DNA of 64,000 nucleotides from Pinus tabuliformis. Lineage: Eukaryota > Streptophyta > Pinopsida > Pinales > Pinaceae. Within the stretch, counting starts at the first letter, position 1, and every line of letters starts with the position of its first letter. The stretch spans positions 801,937,592-802,001,591 of the forward strand of contig CM062805.1 in the NCBI GenBank assembly GCA_031772625.1. Reading direction: 5' to 3'. The notes beneath the pieces were generated by a model that made no database searches, was not told the DNA's origin, and saw only the letters and a list, made by a program, of their open reading frames with translations. Made by a program: the position numbers and the translations under genes. Shown piece by piece: positions 1-11,749 of the stretch.

Positions 1-2
1 CC

Positions 3-389
3 CTTCCAATTGAATGTGAAATACCTTCTCTCAAGTTAGCTATTGAATTACTCCCGAACACTACTCCCATGAAAGAACACCTTCTTTATCTAGAGCAGCT
101 AGATGAGACCCGTTGAATTGATTCTTTAGTCATTAAAGCATAGAAAAAGAGAGTGAAAACTCACTTTGATCATACTGTTAACCCTCGTTCTTTCACCGAG
201 GGAGACTTAGTCTTGCTTTATGATCAAGCTAATGATAAGCTGGGGGCAGGCAAATTTGAACCTATGTGGCATGGGCCCTATATTGTAAAACATGTTTTGC
301 AAAAAGGGGCCTATGAGCTAATTGACTATGAAGGAAACCCTTTGGATACGCCCTGGAATGGGTTTTATCTTCAAAAATACTATGCATGA
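3..389 (+). pseudogene. Integrase C-terminal domain of T1 (fragment)
   Basis: Integrase joins the element's cDNA to host DNA. Only the C-terminal part is in the window. Reading from base 3, the frame gives a segment rich in Leu and Glu, then an SH3-like tail with the motifs GDLVLLYD and KLGAGKFEPMWHGPYIV. The same tail ends the T2 integrase at 41510-41716, which fixes the family. In-frame stops are TGA at 114-116 and TAG at 141-143, and the natural stop is TGA at 387-389. The catalytic core lies upstream of the window. The second RNase H begins about 105 bases downstream. Confidence 0.85.
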
Positions 390-494
390 GTATTTCGTGC
401 ATCTACTCTATACATAAATGTGTTTTTCATTTTGTACGTGTGGCTTGGTGTGTAATCATTTGCCGCTTATTGTGTCTTTTTAATTTTTGTGTGG

Positions 495-914
495 ATGTCT
501 ATTGCACCTTATATCGGTTTCACTGATGGTGCTTGTCGTAGTACCCAAAATCTTTCCTCCGCGACATGGGTGATCTAAGATCCTCACAGTGAGTTAGTGG
601 AACTTCAAGGTGTTTGTCTAGGGTGTACCACAAACAATGTCACTGAATATAGCGCCGTCATCGAATTACTCGCTGAAGCTGTTGACCTCAATATTCACGC
701 ATTGATTGTGAATCTGGACTCTTAGATTGTTGTTCTTCAACTTAACGGGTGTTATTCCATTAGAAACCCTCAAATTTTAAGGTTGTATTTACGTGTTCGC
801 TTACTGGAAAGAAATTTTGATTATATCACATATCAACACATTCCTAGAAGGCTAAATACATTAACTGATGCATTAGAAAACCATGTATTAGATAGACATT
901 TACGCAATTTATAA
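495..914 (+). pseudogene. Additional archaeal-type RNase H (aRNH) of T1
   Basis: This frame of about 139 codons encodes a second RNase H, separate from the one fused to reverse transcriptase. RNase H degrades RNA in RNA:DNA hybrids during reverse transcription. The frame shows DGACR (Asp codon 525-527), NVTEYSAVIELL (Glu codon 645-647) and VNLDS (Asp codon 717-719), so the D-E-D metal-binding set is present, followed by QLNG and HIPRRLNTLTDALEN. A second RNase H after integrase is a known mark of plant Tat elements. It is broken by TAA at 576-578 and TAG at 723-725 and ends at TAA 912-914. No matching domain is seen after the T2 integrase. Confidence 0.8.
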
Positions 915-1213
915 AAATCATAAACAAGTATTCAGACACAATAAGTAGATGTAGTAAAACATAGATAGATGTATATCATGTGTTGTGCACCATGGCACTC
1001 AAAAAATATATGTATATGTCCAAAAAATATGTGTGTTCAAGTTACATCGAGACACATGTATTTCAAAATTTGCAGAAAACAAAACCTAGACGTCTACTAT
1101 GGAAGATGCTCTCTTTAGTAGACTATTGCTCGGACCACTCGTCTAAGCAGTCGGTGTATCCTATTTGACACACCCGTGGTGTGTTGTTGGTACTGTCTAG
1201 GGATCTCCTCAAA

Positions 1214-2367
1214 TCATGTATAATCTGGGATCCCTTCAGTCAAGCCCTCTAGGTTCTGGGCTATCTCTTCCTCAACATCACCACCCGGAGGTGGTAGGTC
1301 AATCTCTCTGGCAACCCTCCGGAAAGTAGGAGCAAGACCTACAGGTCTCTTAGGTCAGATATCTGTAAAGAATTGAACATAATAATATTGACATGTATAT
1401 TTAAAATCCAAAAACAACAAAAAATAAATTACAAAAAGGTTGTCAGTCAAGATGAGTATTTTACCTCTCTCATCCCACTGTTCTCCATGAGGAAGCAACA
1501 TGTTTGGGTCACCCCTGAAGTCCATCCCAGCGTATGGCCAATTCTCGACTACAACCTGCTGACAGTTTATCGACTTGATAAATTCAGGACCCCATGACAT
1601 TGGTTGGCCACCGTCTCCTCACGCATCACAAGAGACCACCGAGTAATTCGAGTCTCTCCTGGTCCTGGCCACCCCACCCGCATGTCCTATAGCTAAAGGA
1701 TTGGTACTCACTCCAGCATGAGCAGTACCAAGATCAATCCATAACCAAACTATTTTGTCTCACCCCTTTGGCATTTGGTCAATTGTCTCTTCATGTTAAG
1801 AGACACGGCCTTTGCCCAGCCAAACATAATGAGATTTAGACAGTCTAAGGCTGACCACAGTTGCGTTTTAGTTGCCTCATGCCAGGCTTATGAGCCAACT
1901 ACCCTTGTTATGGTGAATAACAAAACCCACAATGAAAAATAATTCACTGAGGTAATCTGTAGTTTCCCGCTAGTAGATGATTTTTGTGCCCATGGGCACA
2001 CTCTTGCAATAAGATTGTCTAGCGAGTCTCCAGTGACTCGAGTACCCACCATGCGAGGTCTCTCACCTCGTCATGAAAATCCAGTCAAAAAATAGATGTC
2101 TGTGGCATCAAATTCGATTTCTTTCCCATGGATGATAAATTTTCCCTCTGTTGGATTCCACACTCGGATTAGGTACTCCAAGAGATCCAGTTGAGCTCTC
2201 AGTAGTGGTGTTAAGAAGAATTTTAATAGCCCATAGTTCCGTAGGATATTCTGGCAATGACGATTGGCTGCCCCCATCTCATCATCATCATCATTGTGAG
2301 TGTGTTCCTGCCAAGGGAAGCCATTTCGTACCCCTGCATGCATCGACATCCTTTTATTAAATGCCAT
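1214..2367 (-). pseudogene. Antisense extra ORF (aORF) of T1
   Basis: On the strand opposite to pol there is coding-like sequence running from 2367 to 1214. The first part (2367-2071, 98 aa) has an acidic NDDDDE stretch followed by LLEYLIRVWNPTEGKF and DIYFLTGFS. A later part (from 1600) has WGPEFIKSINCQQVVVENW and DFRGDPNMLLPHGEQWDERG. After a possible intron the frame resumes with GLAPTFRRVAREIDLPPPGGD up to a TGA at 1214-1216. The two main parts are in different frames, so at least one frameshift is present. Extra ORFs in antisense between pol and the 3' LTR are known in plant Tat elements. Their function is unknown and I do not assign one. Confidence 0.6.
1363..1464 (-). other. Possible spliceosomal intron in the antisense ORF of T1
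   Basis: On the minus strand the sequence GAGAGAG/GTAAAATACT opens and TTCTTTACAG/ATATC closes a 102-base stretch that is rich in T. Joining the flanks keeps phase 1 and leads into a proline-rich frame with one early TGA. The stretch is also a multiple of three and open, so it could be read through. The call rests on splice consensus and base composition only. Confidence 0.4.
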
Positions 2368-2370
2368 TCA

Positions 2371-4553
2371 ACAATTTTCATATCTTAAAGTTGTTTAAAA
2401 ATGATATGTTTTTGGTCCCGCCACTTGTCGCAGCTATTTTTAAAATAGCTGCGATGAGCCGATTTTCATAGTTCGCAAATTTTCAGGTCATCACAGGTGT
2501 ACATTACTTTCCTGTGATGATCCTGATTTTGGCCCGTGCAAATTTCTTGGTCGTCGCAACCCCGAGAGGGAAACCTGCGACGACCGAGGTGGATTTTTTG
2601 ACCAAAAAATCACTCCAAACCCCAATCTAAAACATGAAATTTCATTTAAAATTGGCATAAAAACAAAAGGAAGGATAGAGCATTTACCTGGAGCAAGTGT
2701 CAATAACGATGGACCACTAAAACTCTGGGAATCGATCACCAGAGTTTCACAAGGTATGAAAGGTTTGAAGTTTTTTACCACAGTTAAAAACACAAATGAA
2801 TTGTTTTTTACCATAATGTCTCATTATAGCCTTTTTGTTCAGAATTTAGGATTTTATAGGGTTTTGAATAAGGTTTTTGAGTGTTAGTCATGTATTTTTG
2901 TGAAACAGGTCTTATGCTTGAATTTCCTTGTGTAGTGATAGGTGTTTTGAACGTTGGCGATGATCGGTATATACTCAGTAAAAATCGAAAAGTCTGTTCT
3001 GAGTCAACTTTAAGCTCTTTTATGACTCTTGAAACGTGAAAATATTTCTGAGCCCTTGTCATTTCGAGCTCATTCATGGTTGTGAAATATCGTGTGTCCA
3101 GTAAGTTTTTTACTTTTTCGGACTAGAGACACTATTTACGAAAAGTACTCCTTGACTGAAATGGTCAAGCAGTTCTCTCAAGTATCATTTTCTACCTTTT
3201 CAGGCTTGAGAGACACAAATTTATGAAAAGGGCCCATCTGGTATTTTCTTTTTTGTGCCTTTTTCAAAATCTCTAAATATGCAAAAGACTTCAAGTTTTA
3301 CCTATGTCGGACTCGTTAAACCTTGATGACATTGGACTCGTCACCATGATGATGCCCGAGCATCTCCTCCCTAGGGCTAGTTAAAATTTCGCTAGGTTGG
3401 ATTTGTTCGAAGGACAAACTTATATTGCAAGCATATGCTATCCCCTTCAAGCTTGTGTTTCAAAAATAATTTGGCTACTCGCCAAAAATGGTGGGGGAAA
3501 ATTTGGAAATATTCCGTTAATTACCTATGGCAGCATGTCACTCTTCAACATCGACACTTTTTGCTTCTTGCCAGGTTTGGGATATCCCCACCTTGTCATT
3601 GGCCTTACGGGATTTGGGTTCTTCATTTTGCCTCATTCCATTTGATCCATACAGTCTTCGCATGACCTTTGATCCCTTGGTACCAAAGTTCTGCCACATT
3701 CCAGAGTCGTGTCACCGATATGTTCAAGAGTTTAATCCTTCTATAGTTTACACCCTTACCTCCTCCTCTGTTTCTCTGTTTCACTCATCTTCATCTTGTT
3801 CCTTGTCTCATGTCATTGATGTGGGAAACATTATGGCCCTCCTGTAATGGATTTCTCCATGTCAACATCATCTCATTATCTAGGAATTTGATCTGCAGAC
3901 TCCTTTCGGGTACCTTGGAGCTTGCATGCCCTAGTGGCAAGTTCTTCGCATTCGACGACAGGCTTGCATCATTTTCCTTCGACCGAGTGGTTTCACAAGT
4001 GTTCGACTCTAGATCATTCTTCAAACTTTGTGGATTGTACTAGTAGTACCTTGAGAACCATTGACATTATTGGTGGTTTCTCTCTCACTTGTTAACTATT
4101 CACATCATTGGCTGGTAATCAAGTGATTTTCTAGTATGCTCGACTTCAACACATTTATTCACATATTAGAAATTGTATGACGGATAGTTTGGATTCAAGA
4201 TCCCAGACTGATATTACATAAGTTCGGGTTGCGTGGATTGGTTCATGATTGCATACATGACTCTTTGATTGGATGGCTGTGACCATACCTGAGTCTTTCT
4301 GGATGGCTACGACCATACCTATATTTTCATATGGTCTTATCGATTGGATGGCTACGTCCATACCACAGACCAATTCTATTTGTCTTTTGGATGGCTGCGC
4401 CCATACCTAGACTACATGTATTTCTTTCACTATCAGAGATATCAGTTGTACTTGCGTCTATAGGTTCTCCGCGATGGTGTTCCGGTTCACTTATGGTTTC
4501 GTAAAGCATTTCATCGCTCCCACTCTCTCGAACTTCATGCTTTAGGGGGAATT
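2371..4553 (+). other. Non-coding 3' region of T1
   Basis: About 2.2 kb between the antisense ORF and the 3' LTR hold no convincing gene; the short ORFs here overlap on both strands and match nothing I recognise. The part from about 3390 to 4553 aligns by eye with 42590-43749 of T2, including the segment around GATGTGGG and GGCCCTCC. A TTTAGGGGG purine tract at 4541-4549 lies just before the LTR and is the likely plus-strand primer. Three imperfect copies of GGATGGCTRCG.CCATACC occur around 4270-4410. Confidence 0.6.
3112..3231 (+). repeat. Hairpin array in the T1 3' UTR
   Basis: Three inverted repeats follow each other. ACTTTTTCG (3112-3120) pairs with CGAAAAGT (3139-3146). CTTGAC (3151-3156) pairs with GTCAAG (3164-3169). 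CCTTTTCA (3195-3202) pairs with TGAAAAGG (3224-3231). The loops of the first and third begin GGACTAGAGA and GGCTTGAGAGA. T2 has a longer array with the same loop type at 42201-42596. Confidence 0.55.
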
Positions 4554-5772
4554 TGTTACACAGTATTTTGTCATTGACCCCACATCCCCTGATCCTGGTG
4601 GAGTCGATCCATAAATGGCATCTACTCTATGTCATACATCAAAATATGTGTCCACATTATCTAAATCACTCAAGAAGATTTACAATGCTCATTGATCTTG
4701 AAGTTGACTCTTTTACCTATGTTTCAAGATCGTCGCAAGACATTAGTATTCTGTCTACGACAAAAGCCAGAGTATAGAAGAACCTCGAGACACTTCCGCA
4801 AGAGTATATTTGTTCTCTATGACAGTCGAATTTTGGGGATCGTCACAATTTATCAGTGTCTTGCTTGTGATGATAGCTCTAAATGCACTATTTCCTTGCG
4901 TTGTCGTCTCCGAGTCTTAGTGTTTGACTCACGACGACCCAGATATGGTGAATTAGTTCAAACAAAATGCTTATGGGTGGTTCTGGAACTTTTTGTTGGG
5001 TCAAGGGAGTTCTCCTTTCCTCATTTGAGATGGTGGTTCCACCTTTTGAGTAACCTCCCATGAAGATAAGCTCCCTCTCCCTCATTTATGGAGGCTCCTC
5101 CTCTTATAAAAGCATCCTTCATGACCATGATCAACTAGTTTTTGGTAGTGAGAAAATTAGCTAGTTCTTGGTGTTGGATTGATAGTTTGCAGTGTGAATT
5201 GCTGATAGTCTAGCAATTGGTTGTGGATTGTTAGTATGAAATGGTTTTATAAGGAGGAAGCTTGGTTTTGATTACCGTAGCTTTATACTAGTACTTTTGG
5301 GTGAGAGAGAGAGTTATTAGCCTTTCTGGGAGACCTTTGGGAGTGAATGCTTACAGAGACATGCTGATTGGACCATTCAAGGAAACTTGCAACGTCAATG
5401 CATGGTTGTAAGCTTTACTATTGCTCATATTAATACAATCAATGGTTATTTCTTATGTCTTGTATGAAATATATTTGTAGCTTATGGTTCCTTGACTTTG
5501 TAAGTGAATAGTTCATTGTTGTGCTCTATTATGTGTTTCGTTGTTCTCTTATGTTGTTTTAGGTGAATCACTCAGCGAGGAGAAGAAGATGATAGCTGAA
5601 GCAATGTAAGGAACACTCCATAAAACACCAGCATAAGGTAGGCTCTTTCAACGATGACTATTTAAGGAATCAGCTATTGTTTTGTCTTGCTGTGACTAGA
5701 CCCACTCTAGGGCTAGAGGGGTTGCCTTGGTCCGTAGAGGGAACTTTACCTACATCATAAGGAGTAACAACA
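4554..5772 (+). repeat. 3' LTR of T1
   Basis: The LTR begins TGTTACACAG directly after the purine tract and ends about AACAACA, giving short TGTT/AACA inverted ends. The length is about 1.2 kb. It holds a TATA box near 5105. No partner LTR is in the window, and no coding sequence is seen inside. The overlapping ORFs at 4692-5085 on both strands are treated as chance. Confidence 0.55.
5105..5112 (+). promoter_or_regulatory. TATA box in the T1 LTR
   Basis: The sequence TATAAAAG lies about 550 bases into the LTR, the usual distance for a Pol II promoter at the U3/R border. The call rests on motif and position. Confidence 0.45.
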
Positions 5773-5876
5773 GTGATGGAGTAACAACATGAAATATTCC
5801 TTGGAAAAATTTTCTTTCAGCTCCTTCTTGTCATAATTCGATCATTATCCCTACAAAAGACAAATGATTAAGTCAT

Positions 5877-5883
<7 letters not shown>

Positions 5884-5921
<38 letters not shown>
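5884..5921. repeat. (AT)n microsatellite
   Basis: This is an almost pure AT dinucleotide run. It lies exactly where the minus-strand element T3 loses its 3' end, so it may mark the break or deletion point. Confidence 0.95.
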
Positions 5922-5923
<2 letters not shown>

Positions 5924-7330
5924 AGAAGGCAGAGAGAGAATTCTCTGCACCAACAACCATCAAACTAGATTTATCAGGGAGATGTTTGATGAAGGCATCC
6001 TTAGAAGCTGGACAGTGGTATAATTCCATATGGTGTCCATTCACTAGGAAGGAAGTACGATTTTCATCTATTGTAATCAATGTGACTATTCCATTTTCAA
6101 ACATAACATCCGCTTCATAGGGTCCCATCCAACGAATGTGAAGCTTTCCCTTAAAATCCTGAATTGGGAGTCATAGAGTAATGCCCAATCTCCTATATGA
6201 AACACCTTGTTCTTGATAAATTTATCATGCCACTTTATTCTCTAGTGTTGAATAGTAGTATTTTTCTAGACAACCACCGAACGGATCTCATCTAACTCAT
6301 TGAGCTATTCCAACTGGTGTTTCTAGGCCTCTGATAAGTCTAATCCCACTTCCAAAGCTATTTTGAGCATGCTGATCTCAAATTCCACTGGAAACAAGGG
6401 AGATTTCCCATAGACTAAATCAAATGGTGAAAACTCAATTGCATTTTGCCATGTTGTCTTATACGCCCAAAGAGCTTTTGGAAGTTTTTGAGAACAATCC
6501 CGACGATGAATTGTTACAGTTTTTGTCAAGATATTTTCCAATACCTTGTTTGTACTTTCTACTTGTCCATTCGCCTTGGGGTGTTAAGGAGTTGTCACTT
6601 TGTGTTTAACCTCGTATTTCTGCATAAGCCTACCTATCATGTGGGATGTGAACTATGCTCCCCCATATGAAACGATCTCCCTTGGAGTACCATATCAAGC
6701 AAAAATCTCTTCAAAAAGAAAATCTTCAACCACCTGTTCTGTTTATTTCACAACAGCTCTGGCTTCCACCCACTTAGTCACATAATTAGTGTAGACCTGA
6801 ATGTGAACCTTTTAGTGAGAAGGTTGGTTGAAGGGTCCAATGAAGTCAATGGCCCACTTCTCAAAAGGTTCGAGGACTATCTAGGGCTGTAGTGGCATCT
6901 CATCCGATTTCCCAGGTTGTCCCATCCGTTGACAACTGTCACATATTTAGACATAATCTTGGGCATCATAAAAGATAGAAGGCTAGTAGTATCTCATTTG
7001 TAGCACCTTGTGGCATGTTCTTTTATCTGCAAAATTTCCTCCACAAGGGTCATCATGGGCAGCCTTCAGTATCTCCTAGATGTCATACTCTAATACACAT
7101 AGCGAATCTGTTGATCAACCCCTGTATGAAAGAGGTACCCTTCCATCCATGAATATCGGGTACTATGATGAATAATTTTCCATTAATCCTTGTATGACAA
7201 ATGACAAGGTAACTTCCCCATAGCAAGATAGTTAGCAATATCTGCATACCATGGAGTGTTAGTAGAAATTTCAAAAAGATGCTCATCTGGAAAACTATCT
7301 TTGATGGGTGTACCTTTAGCATTATTTTAT
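5922..7330 (-). pseudogene. Integrase of T3 (degenerate)
   Basis: The minus-strand translation recovers an integrase in pieces. Around 6570-6650 it shows KHKVTTP, HPKANGQVESTNKV, the C-terminal part of the catalytic core with the Glu of the DDE triad. Next come LWAYKTTWQNAIEFSPFDLVYG (6323-6541) and a tail MGPYEADVMFENG with FLVNGHHMELY (5922-6128). The core is split by several frameshifts and stops. The last codons run into the (AT)n tract, so the true end may be missing. Confidence 0.7.
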
Positions 7331-8870
7331 AGCCTAGATAGAAAATCAACAACCACATTGTCCTTCCATGGTTTATCTACTATGGTAATGTCAAACTCTT
7401 GAAGTAACAAAAGCCATATTGTAATACGACCAGGAGTAATGGGTTTATTCATCACATACCTAATTTTTGTGTGATCATTATGTACAAAGGTGGGGTACCC
7501 GGTAATATAATGCCGAAACTTGTTGATGGCGTAGATGACAACGAGGAATCATTTTTCAGTCTTTGTGTAGTTCAACTCAGCAAGAGCCAAGTTCTTACTA
7601 ACATAGTAAACTGCATATGGTACCTTTTCCACTTGTTGTCCCAAAACTACCCCAACCGCTGTCTGAGAAGCATCAACATGAATATGGAATGGTAATGTCT
7701 AGTCTAGCCCTTGAAGGATTGGAGCAAAGTTCCATGATCTTCACAAAGGCTGCATCACAGTGATCTGTCCACACAAAATTGGCATCTTTTGTCAACAATT
7801 GGAAAAGTGGATGGGCTATTTTAGCAAAGTTTTCTATAAAGCACCTGTAATAACCAGCACAACCAATAAAGCTATGTACCTATGTGGGTGTTTTAGGTAT
7901 CGGGAAGTGCAATATTACCTTTATCTTAGGTGGATCCATTCAAATTCTAGCAGCTGAAAGTAAATGTCCCAAAACTATTCCTTCCTCCATCATCATGTGA
8001 CATTTTACCGTACTCAAAGAGACAGGCGCCCATTTTCATCTTTCAAGTAATTTTTATAGATTTTGCAACCCCTCCTCCAATGAATCCCCATATGGAGTGA
8101 AATTGTCCATATAAATCTCAACATTGTCATCTACCAGATCATAGAAAATCCCCAAAATTTCCCTTTGGAATGTTGCAGGTGCATTACAAATACCAGATGG
8201 AAGGACCCGGTATGCAAAAGTTCCCCAAGGACATGTGAAATTGCTTTTATCCTGCTTCAGGGGCTATCTAGATCTGGTTGTACCCACTAAATCCGTCCAG
8301 GAAAGAGAAGAACTTTTTCCTAGCCAAAGTATCCAAGACTTGGTCAATGAATGGTAACAGAAAATGGTCTTTCTACATTGCCTTATTTAATTCTTTGTAA
8401 TCCACACATATCCACCATTTACCATTTTTCTTAAGAACCATAACCAATGGGGAAACCCATTGGCTGTCCGAAATGGGGTAGATAAATCCCACATCTAGTA
8501 GCTTTTGAAGTTCTTCCTTGACAATGTTTTTTAGAGCAGGGTTCATCCTTCTCTAGGGCTATCTCACAGGATGTCAATCCTCTTTGATGTATATATGATG
8601 GGTACATAAATTGGTAGGAATCCCTTTCATGTCTGTGTACTCCCAAGTGAATGATTCTTTATGTTTTCGAAGAACATCCAAGAGTTGTTTCGTCTGGGAT
8701 TTTGATAGATCTAGATTAATATTTAGGGTCTTCCTTGGATCTATTTCCACCAAAATGTTTTCATGGGATGCAGTTGTAGGTAGCTCATTGAATTCATCGG
8801 TTGTTCAAATATTTTCCTGCATTTCACAGCTCAAGACAGACTCTAGGATTCACTGATTTGAACCTGAAAC
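7331..8870 (-). pseudogene. Reverse transcriptase and RNase H of T3 (degenerate)
   Basis: Reverse transcriptase copies the element RNA into DNA. Hand translation shows RT N-terminal sequence at 8431-8646, scattered RT core between 8100 and 8430, and RNase H with FHIHVDASQTAVGVVLG near 7690, YYVSKNLA near 7600 and FRHYITGYPTFVHNDH near 7480. Stops and frameshifts occur about every 50-100 codons. I could not read a clear catalytic YxDD, which may be mutated around 8120. Confidence 0.65.
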
Positions 8871-8936
8871 AGATTATGGATCACTAATAAAAGTAGCAAT
8901 TGTGTCATCTTCTATTTCTATTTTCAACTGAAGGGT

Positions 8937-9420
8937 CTATCCAATAGTAAGGACTGGTCTTAATTCCTCATTTTTAGATTCAGATTCTTCCTTTGGTAAA
9001 GGTTTCTTGCGGCCCACTGGTTTCGCTGATGGACTAGGTTTTTTTGGAGGATATAACACTAAATGTTTAGTAATCCGTCCATTGGAGATAACCATATGTC
9101 CAGAACAACACCCAATATAAGCGTCTGCGGTTTCCAACTATGGTCTTCCCAGAATAAGGGGATGGCCACCAACTAGGGATTGTGTTTGCAGTACTAGGAA
9201 ATCCATAGGTTAGTGCCATGAATCAAACGAGATTGTGATATCTTCTAACTTTCCTACCAGTTTAACTGTAGATCAATATACTAGCTCTAACACAGTAGGT
9301 GTATGTTTCAGGTTTTGAAGACCCAATGCATGCATGGTTTCAACAGTAATGACATTTATGGCAGTGCCCAAATCTACCAACACATTTGGAATTTCTACTC
9401 CTTTAATTTGCACGGTTAAA
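8937..9420 (-). pseudogene. Aspartic protease of T3 (degenerate)
   Basis: The protease cuts the polyprotein. The active-site region reads NVLVDLGTAINVIT near 9345-9385, a D-L-G-T form instead of the usual D-[ST]-G. The downstream part at 8937-9137 reads TADAYIGCCSGHMVISNG then LYPPKKPSPSAKP, which parallels TANAYISCKSGNMTI and LYPPG in T4 (23221-23601). The two parts are in different frames or are separated by stops. Confidence 0.65.
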
Positions 9421-11190
9421 ATTGGGTTCCTAGGATCCCCATATTTTAGAGGCATGACCTTCCCCATCATAAAATCTGATAGCTTTCCCACCACATGAAT
9501 GGTGAGTGGGTCCCTTGATTTCTTTTTAGGCTTCTTAGTACAATATTCCCTGAGCGATTTTGCATATATAGGTACTTTCATCATAGCTTGCAGCAGGGGG
9601 ATCTTAAAAAATAAATTTTTTAAATCCCCTAACAAATCAAACTCAGCTTCAGGGATCTTTTTACTCAAAGCCAATCTTTCTGGATAGGGCAGTTCAACTT
9701 GGTGTTTTTGGGTAATTAGCAGATGAGGAGGTGTTTGATTTTTACTGACTTGGTTTGCTTCCTTTTCAACCATTTCTAGTTCCTTTACCTCACAGCCAAC
9801 TTGTTCAATGATAACAGGTGAGGGTTTAGCATCTACTACCTGCAGAGATCTTAAATTCATCTCATAAAATTCTACAGTGGAGATGCTGTAGGAAGGTAGG
9901 TTGAGGATGTCAGCTTCCTGAGCTCCTTTATTGTTAGGATTTGGATTGGTTTGGATGGGAAGTTCAAGACGAATAAGTTGATTACCAGGAGGCATATTAG
10001 AGGGCAACTAGAGTTGTTGTTGTGGCATGGACTGGGGAAACTTCCCAGGAGGAGAAGGTCCACACCTGTTCAAGGCCCACGAGGAACTCAAACTAGCTTT
10101 AGGAGCTCATTGCTGCTAGGGTGGAAGTTGGTATTGGGTCCACATAGGCGGATAAGGCATGGACTGGGGACCCATATTAAAATTACTAAAATATTGAGAT
10201 GGATCCAGGAACATACCTTGATTTCCCATTGATGGCCAAGGTTTCCATGGCTTGTTAGGTCCCATAAAGTACAACTACTCCATCTCTTCGCCTGTTCCTT
10301 GAAAAACCACTTTCGATCCTAGCAAGGAGGGGCATGAATTTGTTGCATGAGTCAACTCATAGATTGCACGTTCCTCTATAGAGTTCAATGGGAATTCCCT
10401 CTTTGGATGCTTCTTTCTGCACTTTGGGAAAAATATAGCCATATTTCTTTCCAGTTCCAGTTGTTTCTATTTTGCTTGTAGTGTGTCCACCTGTACAGAT
10501 AGGGTACTCAGGATATCAGTTCTCAAATTATCCAACAAGTTTCCAATTTATGCCTTTGTGACACCTCCGCTAGATACTTTTGTTGACCAAATCCCTTGTC
10601 TATTCATTGCAACTCCCCTTGAGCATTGAATGCACAGTTCACAGATGGTATCGAAATCCTCTTTTGATATATCTCCTTTTCCTACTATGTTTAACAGCTC
10701 CAAAGAGTCCTCACAAAAGGCCCGGAGAAGGATATTCTTCAGAATATCCTTATCCAATTCATAGTGACCTGATCTCTGTAGCATGTATTTAAAACATTCC
10801 ACACAGTCTTCCATGTTCTCATCTTCTTTCTATATAAACTTGAAAAGTTTTTCCTTGATATTCTGAGATTTCAATAGTCCTGATACTTCTCCAAGAAGGA
10901 GGTTTTCATGTCATCCCATATGGAAAGAGTCTTTCCTCTAAGACCCATAAACCATCGCAGGATTATCCCCTTTAGTGTGGTAGGGAAGATTTTCAGTTTC
11001 CGAGCATCTGTTATGTAGTCATACCCCCGACATACAATTTCAAATTAAAACATGAATGTGTTAGGATCTTTCGAAGTAAGCCCACGAAAGCTAGGTAAGT
11101 CTACTAAATGAATGGGCTTTGTGTGTGCACCAGCCTCTAGATCTCCAATTAGGAAGTCAATAGTAGAGGTTGTCGGTGCCATAAATATCC
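9390..11190 (-). pseudogene. gag of T3 (degenerate)
   Basis: Gag forms the particle. The minus strand from about 11180 reads HLVDLPSFRGLTSKDPNTF, then parts of a capsid domain (RWFMGLRG near 10950; 10548-10814), matching LPHFHGLTTEDPDTFLFDF and HWFMGL of T4 gag. The C-terminal part lies in the 244-aa frame at 9273-10007, which runs on into the protease. Stops and frameshifts are frequent in the N-terminal half. No clean zinc knuckle was found. Confidence 0.6.
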
Positions 11191-11749
11191 TCCAATAATC
11201 ACTAGGGATTTCAGCGATTTCTGTAGGAAATTATGGAAGGGCTCTTATCACAGGGGTTTGAGTTACTTTAACAACACTCCCTCTATCCCTTGGTGATATA
11301 GGCACCCCTACAACTTCTTCCTCTCTGTCACAATGGCTTGATCCTTCATACCTCTTCTCTACAACTTATTCTTCCCTACTGGAACAGTTTGGTCCCTCTG
11401 ATGTTCTACTTGCAACTTATTCTCGCTCTGCTACCAACAACGGTGCCCCTTCATCAGTTATGTTGCTGCATGCTAATTCAACTGCTGGAAGTGTTAGCTG
11501 TGTCAAATCAATAGGGGTGTTGTGGATAACACTGGCTGATCTATAGATTGGTCCCCAGAACTTCTTTGAACACATGCCTTACGGTAGCACGAGAGGATGC
11601 CTCTAATTTAGCTCTTGTGATGATTGTTGGATATAAGTATTCCTTCCCAAATCCTGTCCTCCCTTCTTTGGGGCTCTTCCTCTGCCCCTTTTATTCGAAT
11701 CTCTATTGATGCAAGTTGATGTGATGAAAATGTCGATTCTAGATCACAA

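Larger units (their letters stand above)
1..5772 (+). mobile_element. Element T1: 3' part of a Tat-type Ty3/gypsy retrotransposon
   Basis: The window opens inside the integrase of this element, so its 5' LTR, gag and most of pol lie outside. In order it holds the integrase C-terminus, a second (archaeal-type) RNase H, an antisense extra ORF, a non-coding 3' region and a 3' LTR. This order (pol, aRNH, extra ORF, 3' LTR) is known for the plant Tat lineage. The 3' UTR aligns by eye with that of T2 (for example 3813-3960 with 43010-43160), so T1 and T2 are relatives. The coding parts carry stops and the copy is dead. The exact 3' end is set by the last AACAACA before unrelated sequence and is uncertain by some bases. 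Confidence 0.8.

Noticed and set aside
4692..5085. 123-codon plus frame and overlapping minus frame in the T1 LTR
   Set aside because: They sit across the TATA region of an LTR and have no motif.
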